This document shows, one piece after another, positions 22,873 to 31,504 of a stretch of 64,000 nucleotides of DNA. The notes under the pieces are model-generated. The model was given only the letters and a program-made list of their open reading frames with translations, searched no databases and was not told where the DNA came from. The translations under genes and the position numbers were made by a program. Numbering within the stretch: the stretch's first letter is position 1; every line of letters starts with the position of its first letter. Source of the stretch: CBDBCU01 sp965203435 (GTDB lineage Bacteria; Chloroflexota; Dehalococcoidia; Lucifugimonadales; UBA3495); the NCBI GenBank assembly GCA_965203435.1, contig CBDBCU010000006.1, positions 124,001 through 188,000 of the forward strand, read 5' to 3'.

Positions 22873-23343
22873 TCAGGGCTTGACAACCATCAGGATCAGG
22901 ATGACCAGCGGCAGCAGGGTGGCAATGCCGTTGACCATTTCCCAAATCTTGCTGCTCTTTCGGTAGGCCGGCGGCATATTGCCGGCGGCTACGCCCTCCT
23001 CGGCTTGCCGGGCCAGCCGCCGGTGCAGCGGCCGCAAAGCCGCCAGCCAAAGGATGACGATGACAATCAGGAGCAGGAAAGAAATCGCCAGCCACGGCTC
23101 TTGGAACCGTTCCCAGCCGCTAATCCCGCCCATCCAAATACCGGTAATCAGCAGGACGGCCAGGGACGGCCCGGTAAAGGTAAAGTCGGCCCGGCCCAGG
23201 GCTTGCGCCGTGGCGGCCATCTGTTCCGGGTTGCCCGACCGGTCGGCGCGCTTTTTCCAGAAAGCCGCCGTCGTCAGGTGTCCCATCAGCGTTGCCGCCG
23301 CCAGGATGTGCAGTACCAGCAGCAGGTTAAGCAGAGTAAGCAT
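22873..23343 (-). CDS. DUF2269-like integral membrane protein
   Basis: 156 residues with four hydrophobic helices. The N-terminus MLTLLNLLLVLHILAAATLMGHLTTAAFWKKRAD is typical of DUF2269 proteins, with a conserved His in helix 1 and a GP-SL-AVLLITGIWM segment in helix 2. The function is unknown; histidines in the helices resemble those of heme- or metal-binding membrane proteins. ATG 23343 has GGGAAAGGG upstream and lies inside the end of the preceding gene (17-bp overlap), so the two are probably translated together. Confidence 0.75.
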   Translation of the reverse strand: MLTLLNLLLVLHILAAATLMGHLTTAAFWKKRADRSGNPEQMAATAQALGRADFTFTGPSLAVLLITGIWMGGISGWERFQEPWLAISFLLLIVIVILWLAALRPLHRRLARQAEEGVAAGNMPPAYRKSSKIWEMVNGIATLLPLVILILMVVKP

Positions 23344-24073
23344 TGTTTCCCTTTCCCTCAGCGTCAGGATTAGCCGTTCCCCGGAACAGCAGCCCTCCGG
23401 CAATCAGCAGCAGCCACAGCAGGTAGAGACCGCCGCCGCTACGGTGCAGGATAGCGGCGTCATCATACCAGATAAAGAACATCAGCGCCCCGACTAAGAG
23501 GCCCAACCCGCCGATCCAGCGGGGCAGGGCGCCGGTCAAGGTAATCAGCCCGCCCAGGCTCAGCAGGGCCAACCCGGAAAAGGTGAACCCTACCTTGCCG
23601 GTCAAGACGCGCAACGGTTCTATCCCGGAATAGGCTGCCAATCCGCCATCAGCGAGTAGGTAGAACGGCGGCCCGCCGCCGTATTCCAGGGCCAAGGCCA
23701 GACCTAAGCCGCATATTGCGGCCCAGCCGCCAAAGAGGGCTGCTACCGACAAGACAAAGGCACTTATCCCATCCAGATACAGGGCGTAAGGCCGGAAAAC
23801 CCGGGCGATCAAGTGGGCCAGTACGAATAGGATAATGGCGGCGACCAAGCCGGCGGTGTAAGCGGCAACGGCCCAGCCATGGTTGACGGCAAGCATCAGT
23901 ATGGATTCCGCCGCCGTTTCTTGGTCAACGCCGCTGACCACCCGCGCCGCTACGGAAACCGCTACCGCCAGGGTATAGAGGATTAGCAGTATGGCGGCGA
24001 ACCGCTCCGCCTCCCGGCGCCGGCGGAAAAGGATACCCTTATATTGTCTTTTGGACTGGTCGGCGGTTGCCAT
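23327..24073 (-). CDS. Hypothetical polytopic membrane protein
   Basis: 248 residues with six or seven hydrophobic segments and a basic N-terminus (QYKGILFRRRREAERF). The pattern (FAAILLILYTLAVAV ... LADGGLAAYSGI ... LGLLVGALMFFIWYDDA) is reminiscent of DUF4386 proteins, but I cannot confirm this. It is upstream of and overlapping the DUF2269-like gene, and 33 bp downstream of galU on the same strand, so a galU-led operon of membrane proteins is possible. Confidence 0.6.
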   Translation of the reverse strand: MATADQSKRQYKGILFRRRREAERFAAILLILYTLAVAVSVAARVVSGVDQETAAESILMLAVNHGWAVAAYTAGLVAAIILFVLAHLIARVFRPYALYLDGISAFVLSVAALFGGWAAICGLGLALALEYGGGPPFYLLADGGLAAYSGIEPLRVLTGKVGFTFSGLALLSLGGLITLTGALPRWIGGLGLLVGALMFFIWYDDAAILHRSGGGLYLLWLLLIAGGLLFRGTANPDAEGKGNNAYSA

Positions 24074-24106
24074 TGCCGGTTTTCACTCCACTGCCGAGAA
24101 TCCGGT

Positions 24107-24967
24107 TCATTGCAGGTCTCGCAGCAGTTCCTTAACCGCGTCCCGGGTATCCTCCCGGCGCAGGGCAAACTCCAGGGCGGCCCGCAGCAAGCCGATGGGA
24201 TTGCCGCCGTCATAGCGGACACCCTCAAATTCATAGGCATAAACCGGCTGGCTTTCCAGCAGTAGGCTGATGCCGTCGGTCAACTGAATTTCATCCTTGG
24301 CTCCCGGCGGAGTGCGTTCCAGGCAATCGAAAATCTCCGGGGGCAGGATATAGCGGCCGACAATAGTAAGGTTGGAAGGGGCTTCATCCCGCGGCGGCTT
24401 TTCCACCAAGCGGCGGACTTGACAAGTGCGCGGGCCAATAGGGACAGCGTCCACCACGCCGTAGTTATGGATTACTTCCCAGGGGGCCGGCTCTACCGCC
24501 ACGATGCCGCCGCCGTCCGGGGGGGCGGCCGCCAGCATTTGGGCAATTACTCCCGGCGTGTGGGCTACGATGTCATCGGGCAGGATTACGACAAAAGGCG
24601 CATGGCCCACCGCCTCCCGGGCGGTCAGTACGGCGTGGCCCAAGCCCAGGGGCTGCTCCTGAATTACAAAGGAAACCCGGGCCAGGGCGGCGGATTGTTG
24701 GATTTTCGCCAGCAAGTCGGTTTCCCCGGATTCAGCCAGCCTCTGCTCCAGTTCCGGGCGCGGCTGAAAGTAGGCGGCGATGGATTCCTTGCCTCGGGAA
24801 GTAACGATAATCACTTCCTCGATGCCGGCTTCGGCCGCCTCCGCCACCACATACTGGAGCATGGGCTGATCCAGGATGGGCAGCAGTTCCTTGGGGACGG
24901 ATTTAGTAACCGGCAGAAACCGGGTGCCGAGGCCGGCGGCGGGGATAACCGCTTTTTTAACTTGCAT
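24107..24967 (-). CDS. galU: UTP--glucose-1-phosphate uridylyltransferase
   Basis: 286 residues. Makes UDP-glucose from UTP and glucose 1-phosphate for envelope polysaccharides and glycolipids. The N-terminal nucleotide-binding motif AAGLGTRFLPVTKSVPKELLP is perfect, VVILPDDIV is the metal-binding region, and VEKPPRDEAPSNLTIVGRYIL is the GalU signature. ATG 24967 follows AAAGGAG. Family A repeat sequence and the SRP RNA promoter lie upstream. Confidence 0.96.
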   Translation of the reverse strand: MQVKKAVIPAAGLGTRFLPVTKSVPKELLPILDQPMLQYVVAEAAEAGIEEVIIVTSRGKESIAAYFQPRPELEQRLAESGETDLLAKIQQSAALARVSFVIQEQPLGLGHAVLTAREAVGHAPFVVILPDDIVAHTPGVIAQMLAAAPPDGGGIVAVEPAPWEVIHNYGVVDAVPIGPRTCQVRRLVEKPPRDEAPSNLTIVGRYILPPEIFDCLERTPPGAKDEIQLTDGISLLLESQPVYAYEFEGVRYDGGNPIGLLRAALEFALRREDTRDAVKELLRDLQ

Positions 24968-25109
24968 AGTCGGCTCCTTTACCCGGCAATTCTATCACCG
25001 CAATGCCCGCCGTTCCAATGTTTTCTTTGCCGGGATTCAAGGTAATCCGACATACTTGTGCCTTTCCGAGTGTAGCCGAGGAAGGACCTAGCAGATTGAC
25101 TGCGCTCCC

Positions 25110-25212
25110 TACCGTCATTCCCGCGCAAGCGGGAATCTCTCGGTTGCTTGCCGAGGATGCGGCATTATAAGGTAGCGCCGTTCGGGATTCCCGCGTAAGC
25201 GGGAATGACGGT
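25110..25212. repeat. Family A element 4
   Basis: Ends TACCGTCATTCCCGCGCAAG and CGCGTAAGCGGGAATGACGG; interior type 1 in reverse orientation. It fills a third of the 317-bp gap between galU and the SRP RNA gene and ends 37 bases before the SRP RNA promoter. Confidence 0.92.
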
Positions 25213-25249
25213 TTTATAGGCAAATCCCCGGAATAGTCGCGCCGGGCAT

Positions 25250-25278
25250 TTGACAAGGGAAAGCCGTTGCCTTAACAT
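25250..25278 (+). promoter_or_regulatory. Promoter of the SRP RNA gene
   Basis: TTGACA, exact 17-base spacer, TAACAT. The predicted start, 6-7 bases downstream, coincides with the first base of the RNA helix. Confidence 0.85.
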
Positions 25279-25284
25279 TGACAG

Positions 25285-25561
25285 CGAGGCCGCGCTAGAC
25301 GGGGAGCTAGCGGTGCCCTGTAACCCGCAATCCGCTACAGCGGGGTGGAATTCCTACCGTAGGCCGGACTTCAGGGGCCCCTATCGCGGGAGGGCAATGC
25401 TGAAGGCTTGGCCCCACGCGGCGCGAGCTTGTGAACCCCGCCAGGTCCGGAAGGAAGCAACGGTAAGCATGTACTTGCGGGCGCCGTGGGAACGCCGGGC
25501 CCGAGTCGCCGCCCGGGACACGCTCATGCAGCCGCGGTCGAGGGCAGGTGCGCGGTCTCTT
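25285..25561 (+). ncRNA. ffs: Signal recognition particle RNA, large bacterial type
   Basis: The domain IV signature GAACCCCGCCAGGTCCGGAA GGAAGCAACGG is exact, with the GGAA tetraloop that binds Ffh. The 5' domain GGGGAGCTAGCGGTGCCCTG, then TAACCCGCAATCC, matches the Alu-like region of large bacterial SRP RNAs. GAGGCCGCGC (25286-25295) pairs with GCGCGGTCTC (25550-25559) to close the molecule at about 275 nt. This long form is typical of Firmicutes, Chloroflexota and some others, and not of Proteobacteria. rsmA starts about 30 bases downstream. Confidence 0.96.
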
Positions 25562-25591
25562 ATTCACCGCTGAACCCCAAGGTTTTTGACT

Positions 25592-26461
25592 GTGCCAACC
25601 GCTTTGACCCCGGCCCCGGCAAGCCCCCCGGCCGCAAAGCCGCGCAAGGCTTTGGGGCAACATTTTCTGGGGGATGGCCGCATCCTGAACCGCATTTTGG
25701 CGGCGGCGGATTTGACGCCGCCGGAGGTGGTTCTGGAAATTGGCCCCGGCCGCGGCGTATTGACCCGGAAACTAGTCCGCCGGGCGGCCCGGGTTATTGC
25801 CGTGGAACTGGATGCGGCTTTGGCCGCCAGTCTGCCGGCCCGGTTGGGCCACCCGTCCAACTTGGAAGTAGTCGCCGCCGATGCCCGCACGGCGGACTTG
25901 GCCGCCGTGCTGGGCGCGCCCACGCCCTACAAGGTAATCGCCAACCTGCCTTACTACGCCGCCAATCCTATCCTGCGCCGCTTGCTGGAAATGGACGCCG
26001 CCTGGCGTCCGCAACTGATGACGGTGATGGTGCAGCGGGAAGTGGCGGAAAGCATTGCCGCCGTGCCGGGAAAGATGTCCCTGCTGTCGGTAGCTGTCCA
26101 ATACTATGCCCTTCCCCGGCTGATTTGCGCTGTCCCGCCCTCAGCATTTCGTCCGCCGCCCAAGGTAGCCTCGGCGGTGGTGCGGCTGGATTTGCGGCCG
26201 CAGCCGGCGGTGGCGGTAGCCGATACCGCCGCTTTCTTTGCCTTGGTCCGGGCCGGCTTTGCCGCGCCGCGCAAGCAACTGCGTAATTCCCTGAGCCACG
26301 GACTGAACCGGCCCGGTAGCGGCATCGACCCACTGCTGGCGGCCGCCGGCATTGACGGCCGCCGCCGGGCCGAAACCCTGTCCCTGGAGGAATGGGCCGC
26401 CCTTTATGATGCCGTGGCCGTGGCCGGCGCTTTGGGGGAAAGGAGCGGGGAAAGGGCGTGA
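25592..26461 (+). CDS. rsmA: 16S rRNA (adenine(1518)-N6/adenine(1519)-N6)-dimethyltransferase
   Basis: 289 residues. Dimethylates two adenines in helix 45 of 16S rRNA during 30S maturation. Seen: KALGQHFLGDGRILNRI at the N-terminus, SAM motif I LEIGPGRGVLTRKL, acidic VELD, and the catalytic NLPYY motif. Start GTG 25592 lies 9 bases after AAGG; TTG 25586 is an alternative. It overlaps ispE by 4 bases (GTGA), a standard coupled arrangement, and is probably cotranscribed with or just after the SRP RNA. Confidence 0.96.
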   Translation: MPTALTPAPASPPAAKPRKALGQHFLGDGRILNRILAAADLTPPEVVLEIGPGRGVLTRKLVRRAARVIAVELDAALAASLPARLGHPSNLEVVAADARTADLAAVLGAPTPYKVIANLPYYAANPILRRLLEMDAAWRPQLMTVMVQREVAESIAAVPGKMSLLSVAVQYYALPRLICAVPPSAFRPPPKVASAVVRLDLRPQPAVAVADTAAFFALVRAGFAAPRKQLRNSLSHGLNRPGSGIDPLLAAAGIDGRRRAETLSLEEWAALYDAVAVAGALGERSGERA

Positions 26462-27327
26462 AAGTTGCCGCCTATGCCAAGCTGAACCTGACCCTGGAAG
26501 TTCTGGGCCGCCGGCCGGATGGCTATCACCAAATCAGCACGGTAATGCAGTCCATTGACTTGGCGGACGAGTTGGAAATTCGCCCGGCGGCGGATTTGCG
26601 GGTGGAATGTGACGACCCGGCCTTGCAAGGGCCGGGAAACCTGGTCGAGCAGGCGGCGGCGGCTTTGGCGGAAAGCGGCGGCCGGCGGCTCGGGGCGCAG
26701 ATTTACCTCAAGAAAGCCATTCCGGTAGGAAGGGGCTTGGGCGGCGGCAGCAGCGATGCGGCGGCGGCCCTGCAGGGGCTGAACCAATTTTGGCAGTTGA
26801 ACCTACCCTTATCCGAATTGTCCCGGATTGCGGCCCGGCTGGGGTCGGATGTGCCTTATTTTCTCTATGGCGGCGCGGCCCTGGCTGAGGGACGGGGGGA
26901 ATTGGTGTCGCCATTGCCTACTAAACCCGGCGTTGGCGTCGTCCTGATTTGCCCCCGGCCGACGCTGGCAAACAAGACGGCTCGGATGTACGCGCAACTG
27001 ACGCCGGCCCACTACAGCGACGGCGGCGTTACCCGGCGGATGGCGGCCAATCTGCTGGCCGGCCGGCTGGCCGAGGAGGGGCTGCACAATGTTTTTACGG
27101 AGCCGGCGTTGGCGGTCTTTCCGGGTTTGGCGGAGTTGTATAATCAGGTGTGGGATATTGCCGGGCGGCGGCCGCAGCTCTCCGGGGCCGGGCCGGCTCT
27201 GTTTCTGTTGCCGGCGGCCGAAACCGATTACTTACGCTTGGCGAATGCCTTGCATACCGATAGGGCGGCGGCGTATTTTGTACGGACGATCGGACGGGCG
27301 GCCGCAACCTATTCCCGCCCATCCTGA
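26458..27327 (+). CDS. ispE: 4-diphosphocytidyl-2-C-methyl-D-erythritol kinase
   Basis: 289 residues. ATP-dependent kinase of the MEP isoprenoid pathway. The N-terminal AKLNLTLEVLGRRPDGYH, the GHMP kinase glycine loop PVGRGLGGGSSDAAAALQGL, and the C-terminal GAGPALFLL motif are all present. The start is the GTG of a GTGA overlap with rsmA. No other MEP gene is nearby. Two Family B repeats follow the stop. Confidence 0.95.
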   Translation: MKVAAYAKLNLTLEVLGRRPDGYHQISTVMQSIDLADELEIRPAADLRVECDDPALQGPGNLVEQAAAALAESGGRRLGAQIYLKKAIPVGRGLGGGSSDAAAALQGLNQFWQLNLPLSELSRIAARLGSDVPYFLYGGAALAEGRGELVSPLPTKPGVGVVLICPRPTLANKTARMYAQLTPAHYSDGGVTRRMAANLLAGRLAEEGLHNVFTEPALAVFPGLAELYNQVWDIAGRRPQLSGAGPALFLLPAAETDYLRLANALHTDRAAAYFVRTIGRAAATYSRPS

Positions 27328-27343
27328 ACTGGTGACAGTACGG
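27317..27343. repeat. Family B palindromic repeat, degenerate
   Basis: CCCGCCCATCCTGAACTGGT then GACAGTACGG, covering the ispE stop codon. Confidence 0.65.
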
Positions 27344-27371
27344 GACACCCGGAATCATCCTTAATTCAATA

Positions 27372-27401
27372 TCCGCTCATCCTGAACTGGTTGAAGGACG
27401 G
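27372..27401. repeat. Family B palindromic repeat
   Basis: CCGCTCATCCTGAACTGGTT then GAAGGACGGG, 48 bases before lgt. The segment GGAATCATCCTTAA/GGAAATCATCCTTAT after each copy is also duplicated. Confidence 0.8.
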
Positions 27402-27449
27402 GCAAACCGGAAATCATCCTTATCCTTAACCCCGCTGCGAGCAAAACGA

Positions 27450-28346
27450 ATGAACATCCTGGGCGCAATCAGTATCCCCTTTAACCCCAACATTCTGGAT
27501 TTTGGCCCCTTTCTGCTTTCCTGGCACGGCTTTTTGACCTTTGTGGCGGTAGCCGTGGCGGTCATCCTGACTATGCGCTGGGGCCGCCGGGAGGGCCTGG
27601 ACGGGGACGCCATCCTGGCGGTGGCGGTCTGGTGCATTATCGGCGGCATTATCGGGGCGCGGCTGCTCCATGTCATTGACTTCTGGTCCCTTTACGCCGC
27701 CAATCCGATGCAGATTTTGATGGTCTGGACCGGCGGCATTGCCATTTTCGGGGCCATCCTGGGCGGCTTTGTCGGCGGCGCGGCTTATATCCTGATCCGC
27801 AATTCCAACTGGTTCCTGAGCCTGTGGGGCAAGTTTTTCCGCTTTCTGGGGCAACCGGATCGGGCGCCTTTGCCGGGCATCGGCCACTTGGCGGATGTGG
27901 CGGCTCCGGCTTTGCTGATTGCCATGGCCATCGGGCGGATTGGCGATGTGATTAACGGGGAACATTGGGCGGCCTTTACCGATTTGCCCTGGGGGGTGGT
28001 CTATACCCACCCGGACAGCCCCGGCTACTTGCGGGCGGCCAGCCATCCGGCGGTGGCTTACGAGCTGCTTTTTGACCTGGCATTGCTGGCGATCATCTGG
28101 CCGCTGCGGCATCGGCTGCGGCCGCCGGGGATGCTGTTCGTCCTGTATGGGGCCCTGTATTCCATCGGCCGCTTTTTCCTGAGCTTTCTGCGGGTGGAGC
28201 AGAATACCTACTTCGGCGGGTATCTGAACGAGGCGCAGGTGGTAGCCCTCATTGTGATTGCCGTTGCGGTGCCGCTGCTGGTGGCCAAGGCGCAGTTCGT
28301 CGGCCCCGGCCGCCGGGCAACTCGGCCGCGGCGGCCGGAGGAATAG
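27450..28346 (+). CDS. lgt: Phosphatidylglycerol--prolipoprotein diacylglyceryl transferase
   Basis: 298 residues with about seven membrane helices. Transfers diacylglycerol to the lipobox Cys of prolipoproteins. Seen: FLLSWHGFLTFVAVAVAV (the catalytic-region His), GGIIGARLLHVIDF, WTGGIAIFGAILGGFVGG, AMAIGRIGDVINGEHWA (the Lgt signature with essential Arg, Asn and Glu), and GRFFLSFLRVEQNTYFGG. It would serve lipoproteins such as the zinc-binding protein at 59820. Start ATG 27450 is conventional; no strong SD sequence is seen. Confidence 0.96.
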   Translation: MNILGAISIPFNPNILDFGPFLLSWHGFLTFVAVAVAVILTMRWGRREGLDGDAILAVAVWCIIGGIIGARLLHVIDFWSLYAANPMQILMVWTGGIAIFGAILGGFVGGAAYILIRNSNWFLSLWGKFFRFLGQPDRAPLPGIGHLADVAAPALLIAMAIGRIGDVINGEHWAAFTDLPWGVVYTHPDSPGYLRAASHPAVAYELLFDLALLAIIWPLRHRLRPPGMLFVLYGALYSIGRFFLSFLRVEQNTYFGGYLNEAQVVALIVIAVAVPLLVAKAQFVGPGRRATRPRRPEE

Positions 28347-28365
28347 CCGGCCGGGATAAGGCAAC

Positions 28366-28438
28366 GGCCGCCGGGTTTATTCCCGGCGGCCCGGGAAAGG
28401 CGGCAAACTTTGCGGCCCGGGAAGGGCGGCAAACTTTC
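28366..28438. repeat. Hairpin plus 24-bp direct repeat between lgt and the phosphoribosyltransferase
   Basis: GGCCGCCGGG TTTATT CCCGGCGGCC is a perfect 10-bp hairpin without a T-tract. It runs into two direct copies of GGCCCGGGAAAGGCGGCAAA CTTT (second copy with one change). Confidence 0.7.
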
Positions 28439-28462
28439 CCTTTTCCTTACGGCGACAAGTTT

Positions 28463-28491
28463 CCGCTCATCCTGAACTTGTTGAAGGATGG
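28463..28491. repeat. Family B palindromic repeat
   Basis: CCGCTCATCCTGAACTTGTT then GAAGGATGG. Its last bases create an ATG (28488) in frame with the next gene. Confidence 0.85.
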
Positions 28492-28526
28492 AAAAGGCTG
28501 AAAAAGCAGAGAGGGAAGGCGAGCGC

Positions 28527-28973
28527 ATGAACCCAGCGGGACGCTATGTGGACTACGCGGAAATCAGCGCGGGGATCCGCCGGCTTTATGACCGGATTGT
28601 CGCCGCTCCGGATGGCTGGCGGCCCGAGGCCATCGTCGCCGTAGCTCGCGGCGGCCTGGTGCCGGCGGCGCACCTGAGCTATCGCTTTGACCGGCCGATC
28701 TTTTTCATCGACGACTATATCCTGCTGAGCGATTTGGGCGGCCACCGCAACATCTTGGTGGTGGACGAAATCAACGACAGCGGCCAGGCTCTGCACCGGA
28801 TCCGGAGGGAGGTTTTCGGTCAACCGGCCCACGCCCACCGGGAAGTGCGCTATGCCGTCCTTTACACCCGCTACACCACCACCTTTGCCGCCGATTACTT
28901 TCTGGATTTTGCCCCCTACTATGTGGACAATGACGCCTATCAGTTTTTCCCCTGGGAGGAGGCGGGCCGCTGA
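28527..28973 (+). CDS. Phosphoribosyltransferase (type I PRTase fold)
   Basis: 148 residues. The PRPP-binding motif is NILVVDEINDSGQAL (near residue 76), with hood AVARGGLVPAAHLSYRF and a C-terminal PYYVDNDAYQFFPWEE, the arrangement of xanthine/hypoxanthine-type or XPRT-like salvage enzymes. Base specificity is not readable. ATG 28527 (MNPAGRYVDYAE) is preferred because the in-frame ATG 28488 lies inside a Family B repeat; GGGAAGG precedes 28527. It is followed by a strong terminator. Confidence 0.85.
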   Translation: MNPAGRYVDYAEISAGIRRLYDRIVAAPDGWRPEAIVAVARGGLVPAAHLSYRFDRPIFFIDDYILLSDLGGHRNILVVDEINDSGQALHRIRREVFGQPAHAHREVRYAVLYTRYTTTFAADYFLDFAPYYVDNDAYQFFPWEEAGR

Positions 28974-29002
28974 GGGAGAGAGCGGCGTTGCACGGGAAAG
29001 GG

Positions 29003-29039
29003 CCGGCATTGCCCTGTCCAGGGCAATGCCGGATTTTTT
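29003..29039 (+). terminator. Rho-independent terminator after the PRTase gene
   Basis: 13-bp perfect stem CCGGCATTGCCCT / AGGGCAATGCCGG, loop GTCC, then ATTTTTT. Confidence 0.95.
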
Positions 29040-29069
29040 ACGCGGGAATAAGGGCGCGGTACGGCTGGG

Positions 29070-29534
29070 TCAGTAGGGAGCGTTGATGTTGCTGCCGCTG
29101 GGCGGCGGGATCTGGGGCGGCCGGCCGTTAGCCAAGTCCTCTTGCACCGTCTCGTACCAGGCTTCCCACTTCCGCTGCACTTCCTGCCGGCCTTGCCGCT
29201 GGGCTTCGGCTTGGGCCTCAGCTCGAGCCTCAGCCCTGGCTTTGGCAGCCGCTTTTTCACGATCGTCCTGGTTTTTCCGCAGGGTCAGGAGCATCAGTAT
29301 CACCTCCGAGGTCAGGTAAGTGCCCATGAGCAGCCAATAGTAAACGCCGCTGGCATTGCCGCCAATGCCCTGCCACAGCGTAGTCCGCCAGGCTTGCCCC
29401 GGGTTGGCAACGCTTTCATCCCAAACGGCGTACACCGCCACGGCGATGAAAACCAGCCAGGACGCCACGATAAGGTTGCGGGGTACTACCGGCACCCAAG
29501 CCCAAGGGCTTTCCGGCTTGTTTTGGTCGTCCAT
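29070..29534 (-). CDS. Two-helix membrane protein with Ala/Glu/Arg-rich coiled coil, copy 1
   Basis: 154 residues. Two membrane helices (LIVASWLVFIAVAVYAVW and GVYYWLLMGTYLTSEVILMLLTL) are followed by a charged helix built from AKARAEARAEAQAEAQRQG and a Pro-rich end. The same layout occurs at 58721-59170, where the helix reads AARAEGRAEGRAEALAEVRA. The family is not recognised; a membrane-tethered coiled coil that could oligomerise is the simplest reading. Start ATG 29534 has GGGAGG upstream at a long spacing of 12. It stands alone between the PRTase terminator and recJ. Confidence 0.65.
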   Translation of the reverse strand: MDDQNKPESPWAWVPVVPRNLIVASWLVFIAVAVYAVWDESVANPGQAWRTTLWQGIGGNASGVYYWLLMGTYLTSEVILMLLTLRKNQDDREKAAAKARAEARAEAQAEAQRQGRQEVQRKWEAWYETVQEDLANGRPPQIPPPSGSNINAPY

Positions 29535-29612
29535 TCTACTTTAACACCTCCCGGTTAAGTTGTCATTGGAAATGGCGGCGGGATTCCGTTCCGTTACGGG
29601 ATATGGCTCCGC

Positions 29613-31361
29613 TCACCCGGAACGGGCGGCCGGGTAAGGATGCGATACTGCGTCGGCAAAAGGGGCGGCGGCCGGCCTGAAATCGGCGGCCAGCAGGTTC
29701 AGCCGTTTTACCCCATGCCAAGTATCCAGATTCAGGGAATAAACCAGGTCGATGGCAGTGTCCGGGGCAGTCAAGGATGCGGCCCATTCCTCGGCCCGGT
29801 TAAAGGCCAGGACGGGACAGCGGTGGTTGCCCTGCTGAACCTGCAACTTCAAGTGCTGCCCCCGGCCGCCCATCGTTCTAACCTCGGACACCCGCAGGTT
29901 TCGGGTCAGAAAGCGGGGCTGCGGATTGCCAACGCCAAAGGGTTCCAACCGGTTCAGCCAAGCCAGCAAATCGGGCGTCAAGGCGGATAATTCAAGTTCC
30001 GCGTCAATGGACAAAACCGGCTGCAAGGCGGCGGCGGTCAGCTGTTCCGCGGCCAAAGCGGTCAGCCGCTGCTCCAGCTGAGGGATATGGGCGGCGGTGA
30101 TGGCAAAGCCGCCGGCCTGGGCGTGGCCGCCGTAGCGCAGCAGCAGGTCGGCGCAATCCGCAAAAGCGTAAGCCAGGTTAAAGCCCGGAATGCTGCGCCC
30201 GCTGGCGATATACTGGTCGTCCGCTATCGGGGCCAAGGCCGCCGCCGGGCGGTGAAAATCCTCGACCAGCCGGCCGGCGACCAAGCCGGCGACGCCGGGA
30301 GTAAGTTCCGGGTCGGACACCAGAATAAAGGGCGGCAAGGCGGGCCGGGCGGCCACTTCCGCCTGCACCCGGGCATAAATCCGGGCGGTCAATTCCCGCC
30401 GCTGCTGATTCAAGGATTCCAGATGTTGGGCCAGGGATTCGGCTTGGGCTGGGTCGGTGGTGGTCAGCAGTTGCAGGCTGTCCCGGGCGTGGGCCATTCG
30501 GCCCGGGGCGTTCAGGCGGGGCGCAATCTGGAAAGCGACGGTGGCGGCGTCCAAGGCCGCCGGGTTAAGGCCGGCTTGCCGATAGAGGGCTTGCAAGCCG
30601 GGGCGGCCGGTGGCGGCCAATTCTTGCAGTCCCGCCTGCACCAGAAAGCGGTTTTCATCCTGCAACGGCACCAGGTCGGCAATCGTCCCCAACGCCGCCA
30701 GTTCCAACAGGCGGGCGGGCAACGGCCGGCCTTGCCACTGATAAAAGCCCTGCATCAGCTTGAAGGCCAATCCCGCGCCGCAGAGCTGCGGAAAGGGATA
30801 TTCATTTCCCGGCATCCGGGGGTTGAGGATGGCGGCGGCGGCCGGCGGCATTTCCGGCGGGATATGGTGGTCGGTGATGATTACCTCCATTCCCAGGCGG
30901 CGGGCCAGGGCGGTCTCATCCACCGAGGCCACGCCGCAGTCCACGGTGATTATCAGTTGGACGCCGTGGCGATGCAGCAGCTTTACGGCGGCGGCGGACA
31001 GGCCATGCCCCTCGGCAACCCGGTGCGGCAGATAAGGAATTGCCGGGATACCGAAGTCGGTCAAGCCATCCTGCAAAAGGGCCGTGCCGGTTACGCCGTC
31101 CACATCAAAATCGCCGACGATGCCGACCACTTCCCGGCGGTGCATAGCGGCGGTCAGCCGCTGCAAAGCGGCCGCCATTCCGCTGAGCCGCAGGGGATTG
31201 TAGGGCAGCTGATGCGGCGGCTCCAGAAAGCCGCGCAGTTTGGACATCGTGTCAATGCCCCGGCCCCGCAGCGTTTGGGCCAGCGGCGGCGGCAAGGCGG
31301 CCATTTCCGGCGGGAGGGGATTGGCCGCCGACAACTGCCAGCGGCGGGGCGACCAGGGCAT
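29613..31361 (-). CDS. recJ: Single-stranded-DNA-specific exonuclease RecJ
   Basis: 582 residues. 5'-3' exonuclease in recombination and mismatch repair. DHH-family motifs: GIVGDFDVDGVTGTALL (motif I), VDCGVA, VIITDHHIPPEMPPAAAAILNPR (DHH), and the DHHA1 part with RYGGHAQAGGFAI. The oligonucleotide-binding C-terminal domain is present (LRVSEVRTMGGRGQHLKLQVQQG). Length is normal. It lies alone on the minus strand; a Family C repeat and the second secreted-protein gene follow upstream. Confidence 0.96.
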   Translation of the reverse strand: MPWSPRRWQLSAANPLPPEMAALPPPLAQTLRGRGIDTMSKLRGFLEPPHQLPYNPLRLSGMAAALQRLTAAMHRREVVGIVGDFDVDGVTGTALLQDGLTDFGIPAIPYLPHRVAEGHGLSAAAVKLLHRHGVQLIITVDCGVASVDETALARRLGMEVIITDHHIPPEMPPAAAAILNPRMPGNEYPFPQLCGAGLAFKLMQGFYQWQGRPLPARLLELAALGTIADLVPLQDENRFLVQAGLQELAATGRPGLQALYRQAGLNPAALDAATVAFQIAPRLNAPGRMAHARDSLQLLTTTDPAQAESLAQHLESLNQQRRELTARIYARVQAEVAARPALPPFILVSDPELTPGVAGLVAGRLVEDFHRPAAALAPIADDQYIASGRSIPGFNLAYAFADCADLLLRYGGHAQAGGFAITAAHIPQLEQRLTALAAEQLTAAALQPVLSIDAELELSALTPDLLAWLNRLEPFGVGNPQPRFLTRNLRVSEVRTMGGRGQHLKLQVQQGNHRCPVLAFNRAEEWAASLTAPDTAIDLVYSLNLDTWHGVKRLNLLAADFRPAAAPFADAVSHPYPAARSG

Positions 31362-31504
31362 AAGCAGCCATCCTTTGCGGCCTCCGGATAATCCGGAGCG
31401 GGTTGAAATTGGGGTTTGGCCGGGTTATGGGCCATAGATTAACCGGCCCCGGCGGCCGGCCGCTATAGGCAAATGTCAGTAACGGCGAAGGGGAAACCGG
31501 ATTC

